Shown here piece after piece: positions 57,091 through 63,474 of a stretch of 64,000 nt of DNA (the first letter of the stretch is position 1; every line of letters starts with the position of its first letter). Both the position numbers and the translations under genes were made by a program. Origin of the DNA: G963663315 sp965208975 (lineage in GTDB: Bacteria > Pseudomonadota > Gammaproteobacteria > Arenicellales > Poriferihabitantaceae). The notes under the pieces were generated by a model, which worked only from the letters and a program-made list of their open reading frames with translations, made no database searches and had not been told where the DNA came from. Location of the stretch: positions 310,001 through 374,000 of the forward strand of contig CBDBQH010000003.1 in NCBI GenBank assembly GCA_965208975.1, written 5' to 3'.

Positions 57091-57935
57091 AGTCAGGAAA
57101 AATCGAGGAACTGCGTCGCGATTACCATTATCGAATTTGCGATGAAGTGTTACGTCAAAATGGAAAAGGAATCCCGAACAATGCCGACAGTGGGAGTTCG
57201 ACAAGCATTAGAATTGGTAAGGGAATTGTGGACCACATTGGATTTGATGTGAAAACTGACAAGATGCCCGGACAAACAGCGGGGAGTCGGTTTGAGATGG
57301 CAACCATGGATTTTTTGCAAAACTCGTTCAAGTTATTGGACCATTTACGCCCAGGGAAATGGGAGTTTTCGTTAGGTGGCCATGTCCGCAAGTACGAGCA
57401 ATACCAGCATTTATCCGATGTGGCGCGAGCGATCAGGGAAAACGAGGCATTGCGGACTGTTTTTGGCGACTATATCGTTACGCCGGACATTGTAGTTTGC
57501 CGCAAACCGGTCAAGGACAAAACAATCAACCAATATGATGTTTTGTTGAATAATGATGCGACCGCCAGTCATACACCACTCCGTTCGGCAAATTCGGGGT
57601 TGGATATTCTGCATGCCAGTATTTCTTGCAAATGGACAATACGCAGTGACCGCTCGCAAAACGCGCGCACGGAAGGATTGAATTTGATACGCAATCGAAA
57701 GGGCAAAACTCCACATATTGTTGTCGTTGTCGGTGAACCCTTGCCCGGACGCATCGCCTCACTGGCTTATGGTACAGGTGATATAGATTGTGTTTACCAT
57801 TTTGCGCTACAGGAATTGCAGGAGACTCTCCAGGATAATGATGCGAGTTCCGATTCGATGGACATATTGAATACACTGGTGTCTGGCAGGCGCTTGCGCG
57901 ACATCAGTGATTTACCGTTTGACTTGGCGGCTTGA
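57087..57935 (+). CDS. NgoMIV-family type II restriction endonuclease
   Basis: 282 residues (NgoMIV is about 286). The family's catalytic set can be placed residue by residue: Glu70 (AGSRFE), Asp134 (VTPDIVV), Ser180 and Lys182 (SISCKW), Glu196 (NARTE). The Ser-X-Lys and Lys-to-Glu (14) spacings equal those recalled for NgoMIV (S185, K187, E201). The RSDR motif at 186-189 is where NgoMIV uses Arg-X-Asp-Arg to read the central CCGG. The likely site is therefore GCCGGC or another CCGG-core sequence (inference). Enzymes of this family cut as tetramers binding two sites. Translation is coupled to the methyltransferase. Confidence 0.92.
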   Translation: MKSGKIEELRRDYHYRICDEVLRQNGKGIPNNADSGSSTSIRIGKGIVDHIGFDVKTDKMPGQTAGSRFEMATMDFLQNSFKLLDHLRPGKWEFSLGGHVRKYEQYQHLSDVARAIRENEALRTVFGDYIVTPDIVVCRKPVKDKTINQYDVLLNNDATASHTPLRSANSGLDILHASISCKWTIRSDRSQNARTEGLNLIRNRKGKTPHIVVVVGEPLPGRIASLAYGTGDIDCVYHFALQELQETLQDNDASSDSMDILNTLVSGRRLRDISDLPFDLAA

Positions 57936-58013
57936 GTTTCCGAAGTAAAATCAGGGACTCCCGGTTCTCTCTTCCTGACATCATTTCATGTAACATAGTG
58001 ATGAGGTGTTCCA

Positions 58014-58112
58014 AACAGGGAAATCCATAACCAGAAAATGTTTGACCGTATTGAACAGGAAGCAAGAAAATGGAAACACCCGCAGAAAAAACAATTCCAG
58101 AAGAAACATTGA
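58014..58112 (+). pseudogene. 3' fragment of a zeta-toxin gene
   Basis: Encodes only the C-terminal residues of the zeta protein (IHNQKMFDRIEQEARKWKHP and on to the stop), with no kinase core and no start of its own. It survives because its last 43 bases are also the beginning of the 60-codon gene. Confidence 0.85.
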
Positions 58113-58252
58113 AAACTTTAGAGGTTCTGCGGGAAGCAGTTGCACAAGCGCTGGAAAGGAAACGCCGGCTTGGACAGTATGCCGTGATCCTGCATGAAGA
58201 CAAGATTGTCAAATTGATGCCTGACGGCAGTATGGTTGAATTCAAAGAGTAG
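58070..58252 (+). CDS. 60-residue zeta-associated protein, orphan copy
   Basis: A small acidic-to-mixed protein, METPAEKTIPEETLKTLEVL at the start, then a helix REAVAQALERKRRLGQYAV and a short strand pair ILHEDKIVKLMPDGSMVEF. It is identical to the copy at 60354-60536 except for the last residue (Glu instead of Asp). The genes differ at seven bases, all third codon positions, so the protein has been kept while the DNA drifted. The orphan copy has no intact kinase beside it. It could still neutralise the kinase of the full locus, as an antitoxin or partner (inference). I do not recognise a named family. Confidence 0.8.
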   Translation: METPAEKTIPEETLKTLEVLREAVAQALERKRRLGQYAVILHEDKIVKLMPDGSMVEFKE

Positions 58253-58274
58253 TCTGATCACAGTGCGGCGGGTT

Positions 58275-58302
58275 GTGGATTCCCGCCTTTGCGGGAATGA
58301 CG
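58275..58302. repeat. Palindromic repeat family A, copy 4
   Basis: GTGGATTCCCGCCTTTGCGG continues to GAATGACG. Part of the 290-bp duplicated block. The 313-bp stretch 58253-58566 holds no gene: only this repeat, two more family-A copies and one family-B copy. Confidence 0.85.
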
Positions 58303-58369
58303 AGGTTTTGGTTCGGGCTTCGACGGTTGCAGGACAGCGCTTAAGACCGTCATACCACGCACCAACCAT

Positions 58370-58398
58370 CCGTCTTTCCCGTGAAAACGGGAATCCAC
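58370..58398. repeat. Palindromic repeat family A, copy 5
   Basis: CCGTCTTTCCCGTGAAAACG continues to GGAATCCAC; inverted orientation relative to copy 4. Confidence 0.8.
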
Positions 58399-58462
58399 TA
58401 TGATATGGATGCCGTTCTTACTGTCCAATATGTGGGCTTTGCGATTAAATGATTTCGTAGAA

Positions 58463-58487
58463 CCGGGGGGCAGGCTCTACGATGACG
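58463..58487. repeat. Palindromic repeat family B, copy 2
   Basis: Reverse complement of 1088-1112: CGTCATCGTAGAGCCTGCC read on the minus strand, with one extra C in the C-run. The match over about 24 bases, 57 kb away, shows a dispersed family. Confidence 0.75.
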
Positions 58488-58507
58488 ATTGAGCGCCCCG
58501 CCGACAT

Positions 58508-58536
58508 CCGTCTTTCCCGTGGAAACGGGAACCCAC
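58508..58536. repeat. Palindromic repeat family A, copy 6
   Basis: CCGTCTTTCCCGTGGAAACG continues to GGAACCCAC; same orientation as copy 5, which it closely resembles. Confidence 0.8.
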
Positions 58537-58566
58537 AACTGTCAATATGCGTACCTAAACCCGGTC

Positions 58567-58854
58567 TCATATAGCCCCATCATACAAATCCAGCCACGCT
58601 GGATTCATCTTTTCAATTAACCCAACCTTCCACATTCGATTCCATTTCTTCATCGCCTTCTCCCTGCTGATGGCGCTTCCCATGGTATCGTGCACCTCGT
58701 ACCAGACCAGATGGTGAACCTGATAGCGCTTGCTGAATCCTCCCACGAGACCATTCCTGTGCTGCCAGACACGCTGAACAAGATTGGATGTCACGCCAAT
58801 GTATAAGGTCCCATTCGGCTTGCTTGCCAGGATATAGACACAAGGTGTTTTCAT
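58567..58854 (-). CDS. Single-domain GIY-YIG nuclease-family protein
   Basis: 95 residues, a bare GIY-YIG domain. VYILASKPNGTLYIGVTSNL gives both tyrosines of the signature; Arg in LVQRVWQHR, Glu in ISREKAMKKW and Asn in KMNPAWLDL complete the expected active site. Such stand-alone proteins are common, and few have a known role. Its ATG overlaps the stop of the preceding gene (58851-59528) by four bases, so the two are translated as a pair, which hints at a joint function. Confidence 0.92.
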   Translation of the reverse strand: MKTPCVYILASKPNGTLYIGVTSNLVQRVWQHRNGLVGGFSKRYQVHHLVWYEVHDTMGSAISREKAMKKWNRMWKVGLIEKMNPAWLDLYDGAI

Positions 58855-59528
58855 AAATATTGGCGTTGCCTCTTTTTTAACAGTAAGTCCGGGGCATGCC
58901 TCAATATGAAAGCCGCCAAGTCTTCACCGATTAGTAAGGAAACGGGTTTGCCGGAATCCTCTGTAATGCTTTTCAGATTTCCCCTAATCTCCTCCCTAAT
59001 CTCCTTTTTCAACCGCAGTAGATTATCTTCGCTGGTACTTGGCCTTGGCGCCACTTCTTGACGCAAAGACTCCAGTAACTCATTGAATTCGCTCTCTGCA
59101 TAGATGCGCCATTTTCTACCTTGCAGTTTGAGGCGAGCGCTCAGTGCAGGAGCTACCATTACATCATTTCTGTCAAATTCATACACAGAATCCCGGTCCA
59201 CAGAAAAGCGATGATTAAAATCATCAAATTCCCAATGAAAAAAGTATTCACTCGTCACTTTTGCCAACATACAACGACCGTATTGGGGTACGTTGATATA
59301 CACAACATAATCATCAGGCTCCAGGTCCAACAGGAACTCTTGACCGTTATAGCAATCCTGTTCAGCCTTATTCAGGTTGTCCCACCCAGACTCCTGAAAC
59401 CTGTCCCGCAACCTGCGTAAATCCGCGGTTTCAACATAGCTCCAACCAAACCGTCCTTCACCATTATGTAACGAGTCGGATATTTTTTCGGTCCATTCAT
59501 CATGAACTCTTAATGCATAAATGTTCAT
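58851..59528 (-). CDS. Protein of unknown function, possible PUA/EVE-like domain
   Basis: 225 residues. Residues about 1-150 contain GEGRFGWSYVETADLRRLRD, FLLDLEPDDYVVYINVPQYGRCMLAKVTSEYFF and FNHRFSVDRDSVYEFDRNDV. This resembles the PUA/EVE-like reader domains that precede nuclease domains in some Mrr-type restriction enzymes: a gateway Trp, a GD-like turn before VVYIN, and a late basic HRF. Residues 160-225 are helical and charged with no nuclease motif. The gene overlaps the GIY-YIG gene by four bases, so a split reader-plus-nuclease arrangement is possible. The family assignment is inference from pattern and unsure. Confidence 0.6.
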   Translation of the reverse strand: MNIYALRVHDEWTEKISDSLHNGEGRFGWSYVETADLRRLRDRFQESGWDNLNKAEQDCYNGQEFLLDLEPDDYVVYINVPQYGRCMLAKVTSEYFFHWEFDDFNHRFSVDRDSVYEFDRNDVMVAPALSARLKLQGRKWRIYAESEFNELLESLRQEVAPRPSTSEDNLLRLKKEIREEIRGNLKSITEDSGKPVSLLIGEDLAAFILRHAPDLLLKKRQRQYL

Positions 59529-59685
59529 CCTTCCACTTCCTCTGGTAGTAACCTATTCTTATTTAAATCCTTCATTTCCCACACCAAACCTGGCAAATAA
59601 AAAAGGGTGTCTCTGCAAACGAGGCCAGCATAATAAGTAAAAGCGGTGTACGGTTCACTTTGTACGGATTCCCTTGGATAAGTTT

Positions 59686-59782
59686 GTTAAAATTTCGAAT
59701 CTGTTCAATTTCCCCTGCACAAACCGTCATGCCTGACTGTAAATCCTGGATCACAACCCCAGGGCGATTCGAAAGACAATGA
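59686..59782 (+). pseudogene. Decayed copy of the ilvD leader and first codons
   Basis: TTTGTTAAAAT, TTCAATTTCCC, GCACAA and ATGCCTGA occur in the same order and nearly the same spacing as in the ilvD leader (60797-60848). From ATG 59729 a 17-codon frame reads MPDCKSWITTPGR, against MPDYRSWTTTRGR at the start of IlvD (9 of 13 identical), then ends FERQ-stop. The stop overlaps the zeta start as ATGA (59779-59782). So the zeta gene sits behind an ilvD-derived leader and a translated stub. Confidence 0.8.
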
Positions 59783-60396
59783 ATAAACCCACCTGCACAA
59801 TTGTTGCAGGACCCAATGGCGCCGGTAAAACGACATTCGCGATGAGATTTCTGCCCATCGTGGCGAACTGTAATCATTTTATCAATGCCGATTTGATTGC
59901 TGCCGGCTTGTCACCATTGTCTCCTGAAGCGGAATTGGTCGCAGCCAGCAGGCTGTTTCTTAATGAAATCAAATCATGCGTACAAAAGCGTATCCATTTT
60001 GCCTTTGAGACGACCCTGGCCGGACGTGGATATTTGCGCTTGATTGATGAATTACAGGCAGATGGTTGGCAGGTTAATCTTGTTTATTTGTCACTAAAGA
60101 CAAAAGCATTATCAAAACGGCGTGTCGCTGAACGTGTTACGCATGGAGGTCATAATATTCCGGAAAAAGACATTGAAAGACGTTTCACCCGTGGTCTGCA
60201 CAATTTGCTGTATAGTTATAGTACTCTATGCAATGTGACCCAGTGTTTTGAGAATTCAGATCCGGCGCCTGTTTTGATTTTCAGGCAACGCAAAGAGAAC
60301 AGGGAAATCCATAACCAGAAAATGTTTGACCGTATTGAACAGGAAGCAAGAAAATGGAAACACCCGCAGAAAAAACAATTCCAGAAGAAACATTGA
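59779..60396 (+). CDS. Zeta-toxin-like P-loop kinase (COG4185 type)
   Basis: 205 residues. Walker A GPNGAGKTT (residues 11-19), FINADLIAAGLSP (Asp38 as candidate substrate-binding acid), FAFETTLAGRGYL (Glu77) and an arginine-rich lid LSKRRVAERVTHGGHNIPEKDIERRF. Zeta/PezT toxins phosphorylate UDP-GlcNAc and block wall synthesis; the shorter COG4185 members share motifs, but their substrate is less clear. There is no epsilon-type antitoxin upstream. The last 43 bases overlap the 60-codon gene in another frame, which gives the protein its Lys-rich tail (KWKHPQKKQFQKKH). The start is coupled to the ilvD-derived stub. Confidence 0.92.
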   Translation: MNKPTCTIVAGPNGAGKTTFAMRFLPIVANCNHFINADLIAAGLSPLSPEAELVAASRLFLNEIKSCVQKRIHFAFETTLAGRGYLRLIDELQADGWQVNLVYLSLKTKALSKRRVAERVTHGGHNIPEKDIERRFTRGLHNLLYSYSTLCNVTQCFENSDPAPVLIFRQRKENREIHNQKMFDRIEQEARKWKHPQKKQFQKKH

Positions 60397-60536
60397 AAAC
60401 TTTAGAGGTTCTGCGGGAAGCCGTTGCGCAAGCGCTGGAAAGAAAACGCCGGCTTGGACAATATGCCGTGATCCTGCATGAAGACAAGATTGTCAAATTG
60501 ATGCCTGACGGCAGTATGGTAGAATTCAAGGATTAG
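60354..60536 (+). CDS. 60-residue partner of the zeta-like kinase
   Basis: Starts inside the zeta gene (43-base overlap, different frame) and ends 140 bases after it. Sequence METPAEKTIPEETLKTLEVL, then a basic helix with ALERKRRLGQYAV and a C-terminal HEDKIVKLMPDGSMVEFKD. The order toxin first, partner second, with overlap, is the reverse of epsilon-zeta. A role as antitoxin is inferred from position and from the retained duplicate at 58070-58252. It has no recognisable DNA-binding motif. Confidence 0.82.
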   Translation: METPAEKTIPEETLKTLEVLREAVAQALERKRRLGQYAVILHEDKIVKLMPDGSMVEFKD

Positions 60537-60558
60537 CCTGATCGCAGTGCGGCGGGTT

Positions 60559-60587
60559 GTGGATTCCCGCATCCGCGGGAATGACGG
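60559..60587. repeat. Palindromic repeat family A, copy 7
   Basis: GTGGATTCCCGCATCCGCGG continues to GAATGACGG. The loop differs from copy 4 although the flanks are duplicates, so the stem is more constant than the loop. The 304-bp stretch 60537-60840 holds this, copy 8, a family-B unit and the ilvD leader, but no gene. Confidence 0.85.
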
Positions 60588-60605
60588 ATGGTTGGTGCGC
60601 GGATT

Positions 60606-60631
60606 GGATTCCCCCTCAAGGGGGGAATGAT
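60606..60631. repeat. Palindromic repeat family A, copy 8 (diverged)
   Basis: GGATTCCCCCTCAAGGGGGG continues AATGAT; stem ATTCCCCC/GGGGGAAT with changed inner pairs that still match each other. Confidence 0.7.
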
Positions 60632-60714
60632 AAATGATATTGGTGCAAGGTCGAAATGATGTTGTAGGGGAGAGTCGGAAATCATTCCGATCACTACACG
60701 GGACGGCGCTTAAA

Positions 60715-60756
60715 GACCCCGTTCGGAGCGGGGGCAGGCTCCACGGCAATGACAGG
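60715..60756. repeat. Palindromic repeat family B, copy 3 (diverged)
   Basis: CCCCG-loop-CGGGG hairpin followed by GGCAGGCTCCACGGCAATGA, which matches the minus-strand form of copies 1 and 2 (GGCAGGCTCTACGATGACG) with changes. Confidence 0.65.
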
Positions 60757-60840
60757 GGATAGAAACCAGCCCGAACAGGCCCCGAATCCACGTAAATTTG
60801 TTAAAATCCGGGGATATTCAATTTCCCGGCGCACAATACC

Positions 60841-62685
60841 ATGCCTGATTACCGATCCTGGACTACGACCCGCGGCAGAACTATGGCGGGGGCCCGGGCG
60901 CTTTGGCGCGCCACGGGGATGAAAGAGGATGATTTCAATAAACCGATCATTGCAGTTTCCAATTCGTTTACCCAATTCGTTCCCGGACACGTTCATCTGA
61001 AGGATATGGGGCAACTGGTGGCCCGCGAGATTGAAGCCGCAGGAGGGGTCGCCAAGGAATTCAACACCATCGCAGTAGATGACGGCATCGCAATGGGACA
61101 TGGCGGTATGTTGTATTCGCTGCCGTCCCGGGAGATCATCGCCGATTCGGTCGAATACATGGTCAACGCGCATTGCGCCGACGCCATGGTCTGCATTTCA
61201 AATTGCGACAAGATCACTCCCGGTATGCTGATGGCGGCCATGCGCCTGAACATTCCGGCCATCTTTGTGTCCGGCGGGCCGATGGAAGCGGGCAAGGTGA
61301 CCTGGCGTGATCACGAAAAGGCGGTTGATCTGGTGGACGCGATGATGGTGGCGGCAGACGATAACGTCACCGATAGCGAGTCGGAATCAATGGAACGCTC
61401 AGCCTGCCCGACCTGCGGCTCCTGCTCCGGCATGTTCACGGCAAATTCAATGAATTGCCTGACCGAAGCCCTGGGACTTTCCTTGCCGGGAAACGGAACC
61501 ATCGTGGCAACCCACAGCGAACGGAAAAGACTGTTTCTGGAAGCGGGCCGTCTCATCGTCGCCACAGCCAGACGGTATTATGAACAGGACGACCACGAGG
61601 TTCTGCCACGCAGTATCGCGAATTTTGAAGCGTTCGAAAACGCGATGTCGCTGGATATCGCGATGGGTGGTTCAACCAATACGATTCTGCATCTGCTCGC
61701 CGCCGCCCAGGAGGGCGAAGTGAATTTCACGATGCAGGATATTGATCGGTTGAGCCGGAAAGTGCCCAATCTCTGCAAGGTAGCCCCAGCCAAACCCGAT
61801 GTCCATGTAGAGGATGTGCACCGCGCCGGCGGCGTCATGGCGATACTCGGCGAACTGGACCGGGCCGGCCTGATCAACCGCAGCGCGAAAACCATCCACG
61901 CCACCAACATGGAAGAAGCCATTGCGCTCTGGGATATCCGCCTGACCGAAGACCAGAAACGCAAGGATTTTTTCCGCGCCGCTCCGGGAGGCGTCCCCAC
62001 CCAGGTCGCTTTCAGTCAAGGCAAGCACTATAAATCCCTTGATCTCGACCGGGAAAATGGCTGCATCCGTGAACTGAAACACGCTTTCAGTCAGGATGGC
62101 GGATTAGCGGCGCTGTACGGTAATCTCGCCGAAGACGGCTGCATCGTGAAAACAGCCGGAGTAGATGAAAGTATCCTGAAGTTTGCTGGAAGAGCCCGAA
62201 TATTCGAGAGCCAGGAGGCGGCGGTCGACGGCATCCTCGGCAATCAGGTTCATCCGGGCGATATTGTGGTCATCCGCTACGAAGGACCGAAGGGCGGCCC
62301 CGGCATGCAGGAAATGCTCTACCCGACCACCTATCTGAAATCAAAGAATCTGGGCAAGGAATGTGCGCTGGTAACCGATGGGCGGTTTTCCGGAGCGACT
62401 TCCGGTCTGTCGATCGGCCACATATCACCCGAAGCGGCGGAAGGCGGACTGATCGGACTGGTCGAGGAAAATGACCGCATCGAGATCAATATCCCTGAGA
62501 GAACCATTCATCTGGCGGTTGATGACGCTGTTCTTGAGCAAAGGAGAAAAGCGATGGAGGACAGGGGTATTGATGGCTGGAAGCCGGATCGCGAACGTGT
62601 GGTCAGCAGCGCCCTGAAGGCTTATGCGGCCCTGACTACCAGCGCCTCGAAAGGAGCGGTACGCAACGTAAGCCAACTGGCATAA
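60841..62685 (+). CDS. ilvD: Dihydroxy-acid dehydratase
   Basis: Third common step of branched-chain amino-acid synthesis: dehydrates 2,3-dihydroxy-isovalerate and -methylvalerate using an Fe-S cluster. 614 residues (616 in E. coli). Cluster cysteines are visible in ISNCDKITPGM and ACPTCGSCSGMFTANSMN; the third is upstream of the NSFTQFVPGH region or nearby and was not placed. GGSTNTILHLLA and TDGRFSGATSGLSIGHISPEA are further signatures. Its leader and first codons have a decayed duplicate in front of the zeta gene. Confidence 0.98.
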   Translation: MPDYRSWTTTRGRTMAGARALWRATGMKEDDFNKPIIAVSNSFTQFVPGHVHLKDMGQLVAREIEAAGGVAKEFNTIAVDDGIAMGHGGMLYSLPSREIIADSVEYMVNAHCADAMVCISNCDKITPGMLMAAMRLNIPAIFVSGGPMEAGKVTWRDHEKAVDLVDAMMVAADDNVTDSESESMERSACPTCGSCSGMFTANSMNCLTEALGLSLPGNGTIVATHSERKRLFLEAGRLIVATARRYYEQDDHEVLPRSIANFEAFENAMSLDIAMGGSTNTILHLLAAAQEGEVNFTMQDIDRLSRKVPNLCKVAPAKPDVHVEDVHRAGGVMAILGELDRAGLINRSAKTIHATNMEEAIALWDIRLTEDQKRKDFFRAAPGGVPTQVAFSQGKHYKSLDLDRENGCIRELKHAFSQDGGLAALYGNLAEDGCIVKTAGVDESILKFAGRARIFESQEAAVDGILGNQVHPGDIVVIRYEGPKGGPGMQEMLYPTTYLKSKNLGKECALVTDGRFSGATSGLSIGHISPEAAEGGLIGLVEENDRIEINIPERTIHLAVDDAVLEQRRKAMEDRGIDGWKPDRERVVSSALKAYAALTTSASKGAVRNVSQLA

Positions 62686-62717
62686 ACTTACAGCCGCGGC
62701 GGACACAACGGACACAA

Positions 62718-63458
62718 CTAAACCGATGACACGGGCTGCACAGACGCCAGGTATCCCTGCCAGCACAATTCGCTGAAGATAATGGATACCTCACCGAATC
62801 CCGCTTCATCCAGCATCGCCAGATTTTCGCTTTCGGTATGCGGCTCCAGCACTCCTTCGAGCGCCTGCGCCTTGCTGCGGATTTCTGCGCTGGAGAATCC
62901 ACGAGATTTTTTGAATCGGTGATATTTTTCCGTCATTTCCCGATCCAGCCGGGGGTCAGCAAACCGGATTTTCTCGAACAGTAAAAACAGGCCGTCGGGC
63001 TGCAACGCCCTGAATATTCGCCTGATAATGTCCATACGCGCCGCAACCGGCGTGAAGTGCAGGGTGTAATAGCTCACGATCACCGATGAGGGCAGGAAAT
63101 CATGGGTGACGAGATCGGCTAACTCGAACGAAACATTGGGAAATGCCTGGCACCGGCTCCCGGCCCGCGCAATCATCCCGGCAACCTGGTCGATACCGAT
63201 GATACACATCCGCTCCGGGTCGGAACAGGCGGCCATTTTCGCTGTCAGCGTCCCGGTTGAACAGCCGAGATCATAACATCGTCCGCTGTTTCGCATTCTG
63301 CAACGGATCCGCTCTACGATCCGGTCATGTCCTTCCAGGTAGCCGGGAATGGATTTCGATATATGGGTGTCGAACACGCCGGGGACGGCGTCATCAAACT
63401 GCCAGGCTCCCCTGGAGACGATCAGGCCATCCCCTGCTGATAATTTTTCCCGACTCAT
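62718..63458 (-). CDS. CmoA-like class I SAM-dependent methyltransferase family protein
   Basis: 246 residues from ATG 63458; an in-frame ATG at 63500 would overlap the upstream gene by 26 bp. FDTHISKSIPGYLEGHDRI, CYDLGCSTGTLTAKM (SAM loop), IIGIDQVAGMI, YYTLHFTPVAARMDIIRRIFRALQPDGLFLLFEKI and the C-terminal EIRSKAQALEGVLEPHTESENLAMLDEAGF follow the layout of CmoA, the carboxy-SAM synthase of wobble-uridine modification. Several motif residues differ, so it may be a paralogue with another substrate. No cmoB is next to it. Confidence 0.88.
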   Translation of the reverse strand: MSREKLSAGDGLIVSRGAWQFDDAVPGVFDTHISKSIPGYLEGHDRIVERIRCRMRNSGRCYDLGCSTGTLTAKMAACSDPERMCIIGIDQVAGMIARAGSRCQAFPNVSFELADLVTHDFLPSSVIVSYYTLHFTPVAARMDIIRRIFRALQPDGLFLLFEKIRFADPRLDREMTEKYHRFKKSRGFSSAEIRSKAQALEGVLEPHTESENLAMLDEAGFGEVSIIFSELCWQGYLASVQPVSSV

Positions 63459-63474
63459 CCTTACACGAGGAGGC

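Larger units (their letters stand above)
58014..58303 (+). repeat. Duplicated block, copy 1 (matches 60298-60587)
   Basis: About 290 bp almost identical to the block at the end of the zeta locus. It contains the last 33 codons or so of the zeta gene, the complete 60-codon partner gene and the first family-A palindrome after it. The match starts abruptly after GTTCC at the left and fades after GAATGACG at the right. Confidence 0.93.
60298..60587 (+). repeat. Duplicated block, copy 2 (matches 58014-58303)
   Basis: Parent-type copy of the 290-bp duplication: zeta 3' end, 60-codon gene and family-A palindrome in their complete setting. Offset to copy 1 is a constant 2,284 bp through the coding part. 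Confidence 0.93.

Noticed and set aside
58006..58197. A 63-codon plus-strand frame across the duplicated block
   Set aside because: Out of frame with both the zeta remnant and the 60-codon gene; basic low-complexity translation with no support.
57904..58245. Minus-strand frame of 113 codons, with a near-identical counterpart at 60281-60529
   Set aside because: Both lie antisense to the 60-codon genes. All differences between copies fall at third positions of the plus-strand frame, so the plus frame is the coding one.
59572..59877. A 101-codon minus-strand frame upstream of and overlapping the zeta gene
   Set aside because: It runs antisense through the ilvD-derived leader and the zeta P-loop, has no recognisable motif, and the plus-strand reading is supported by homology.
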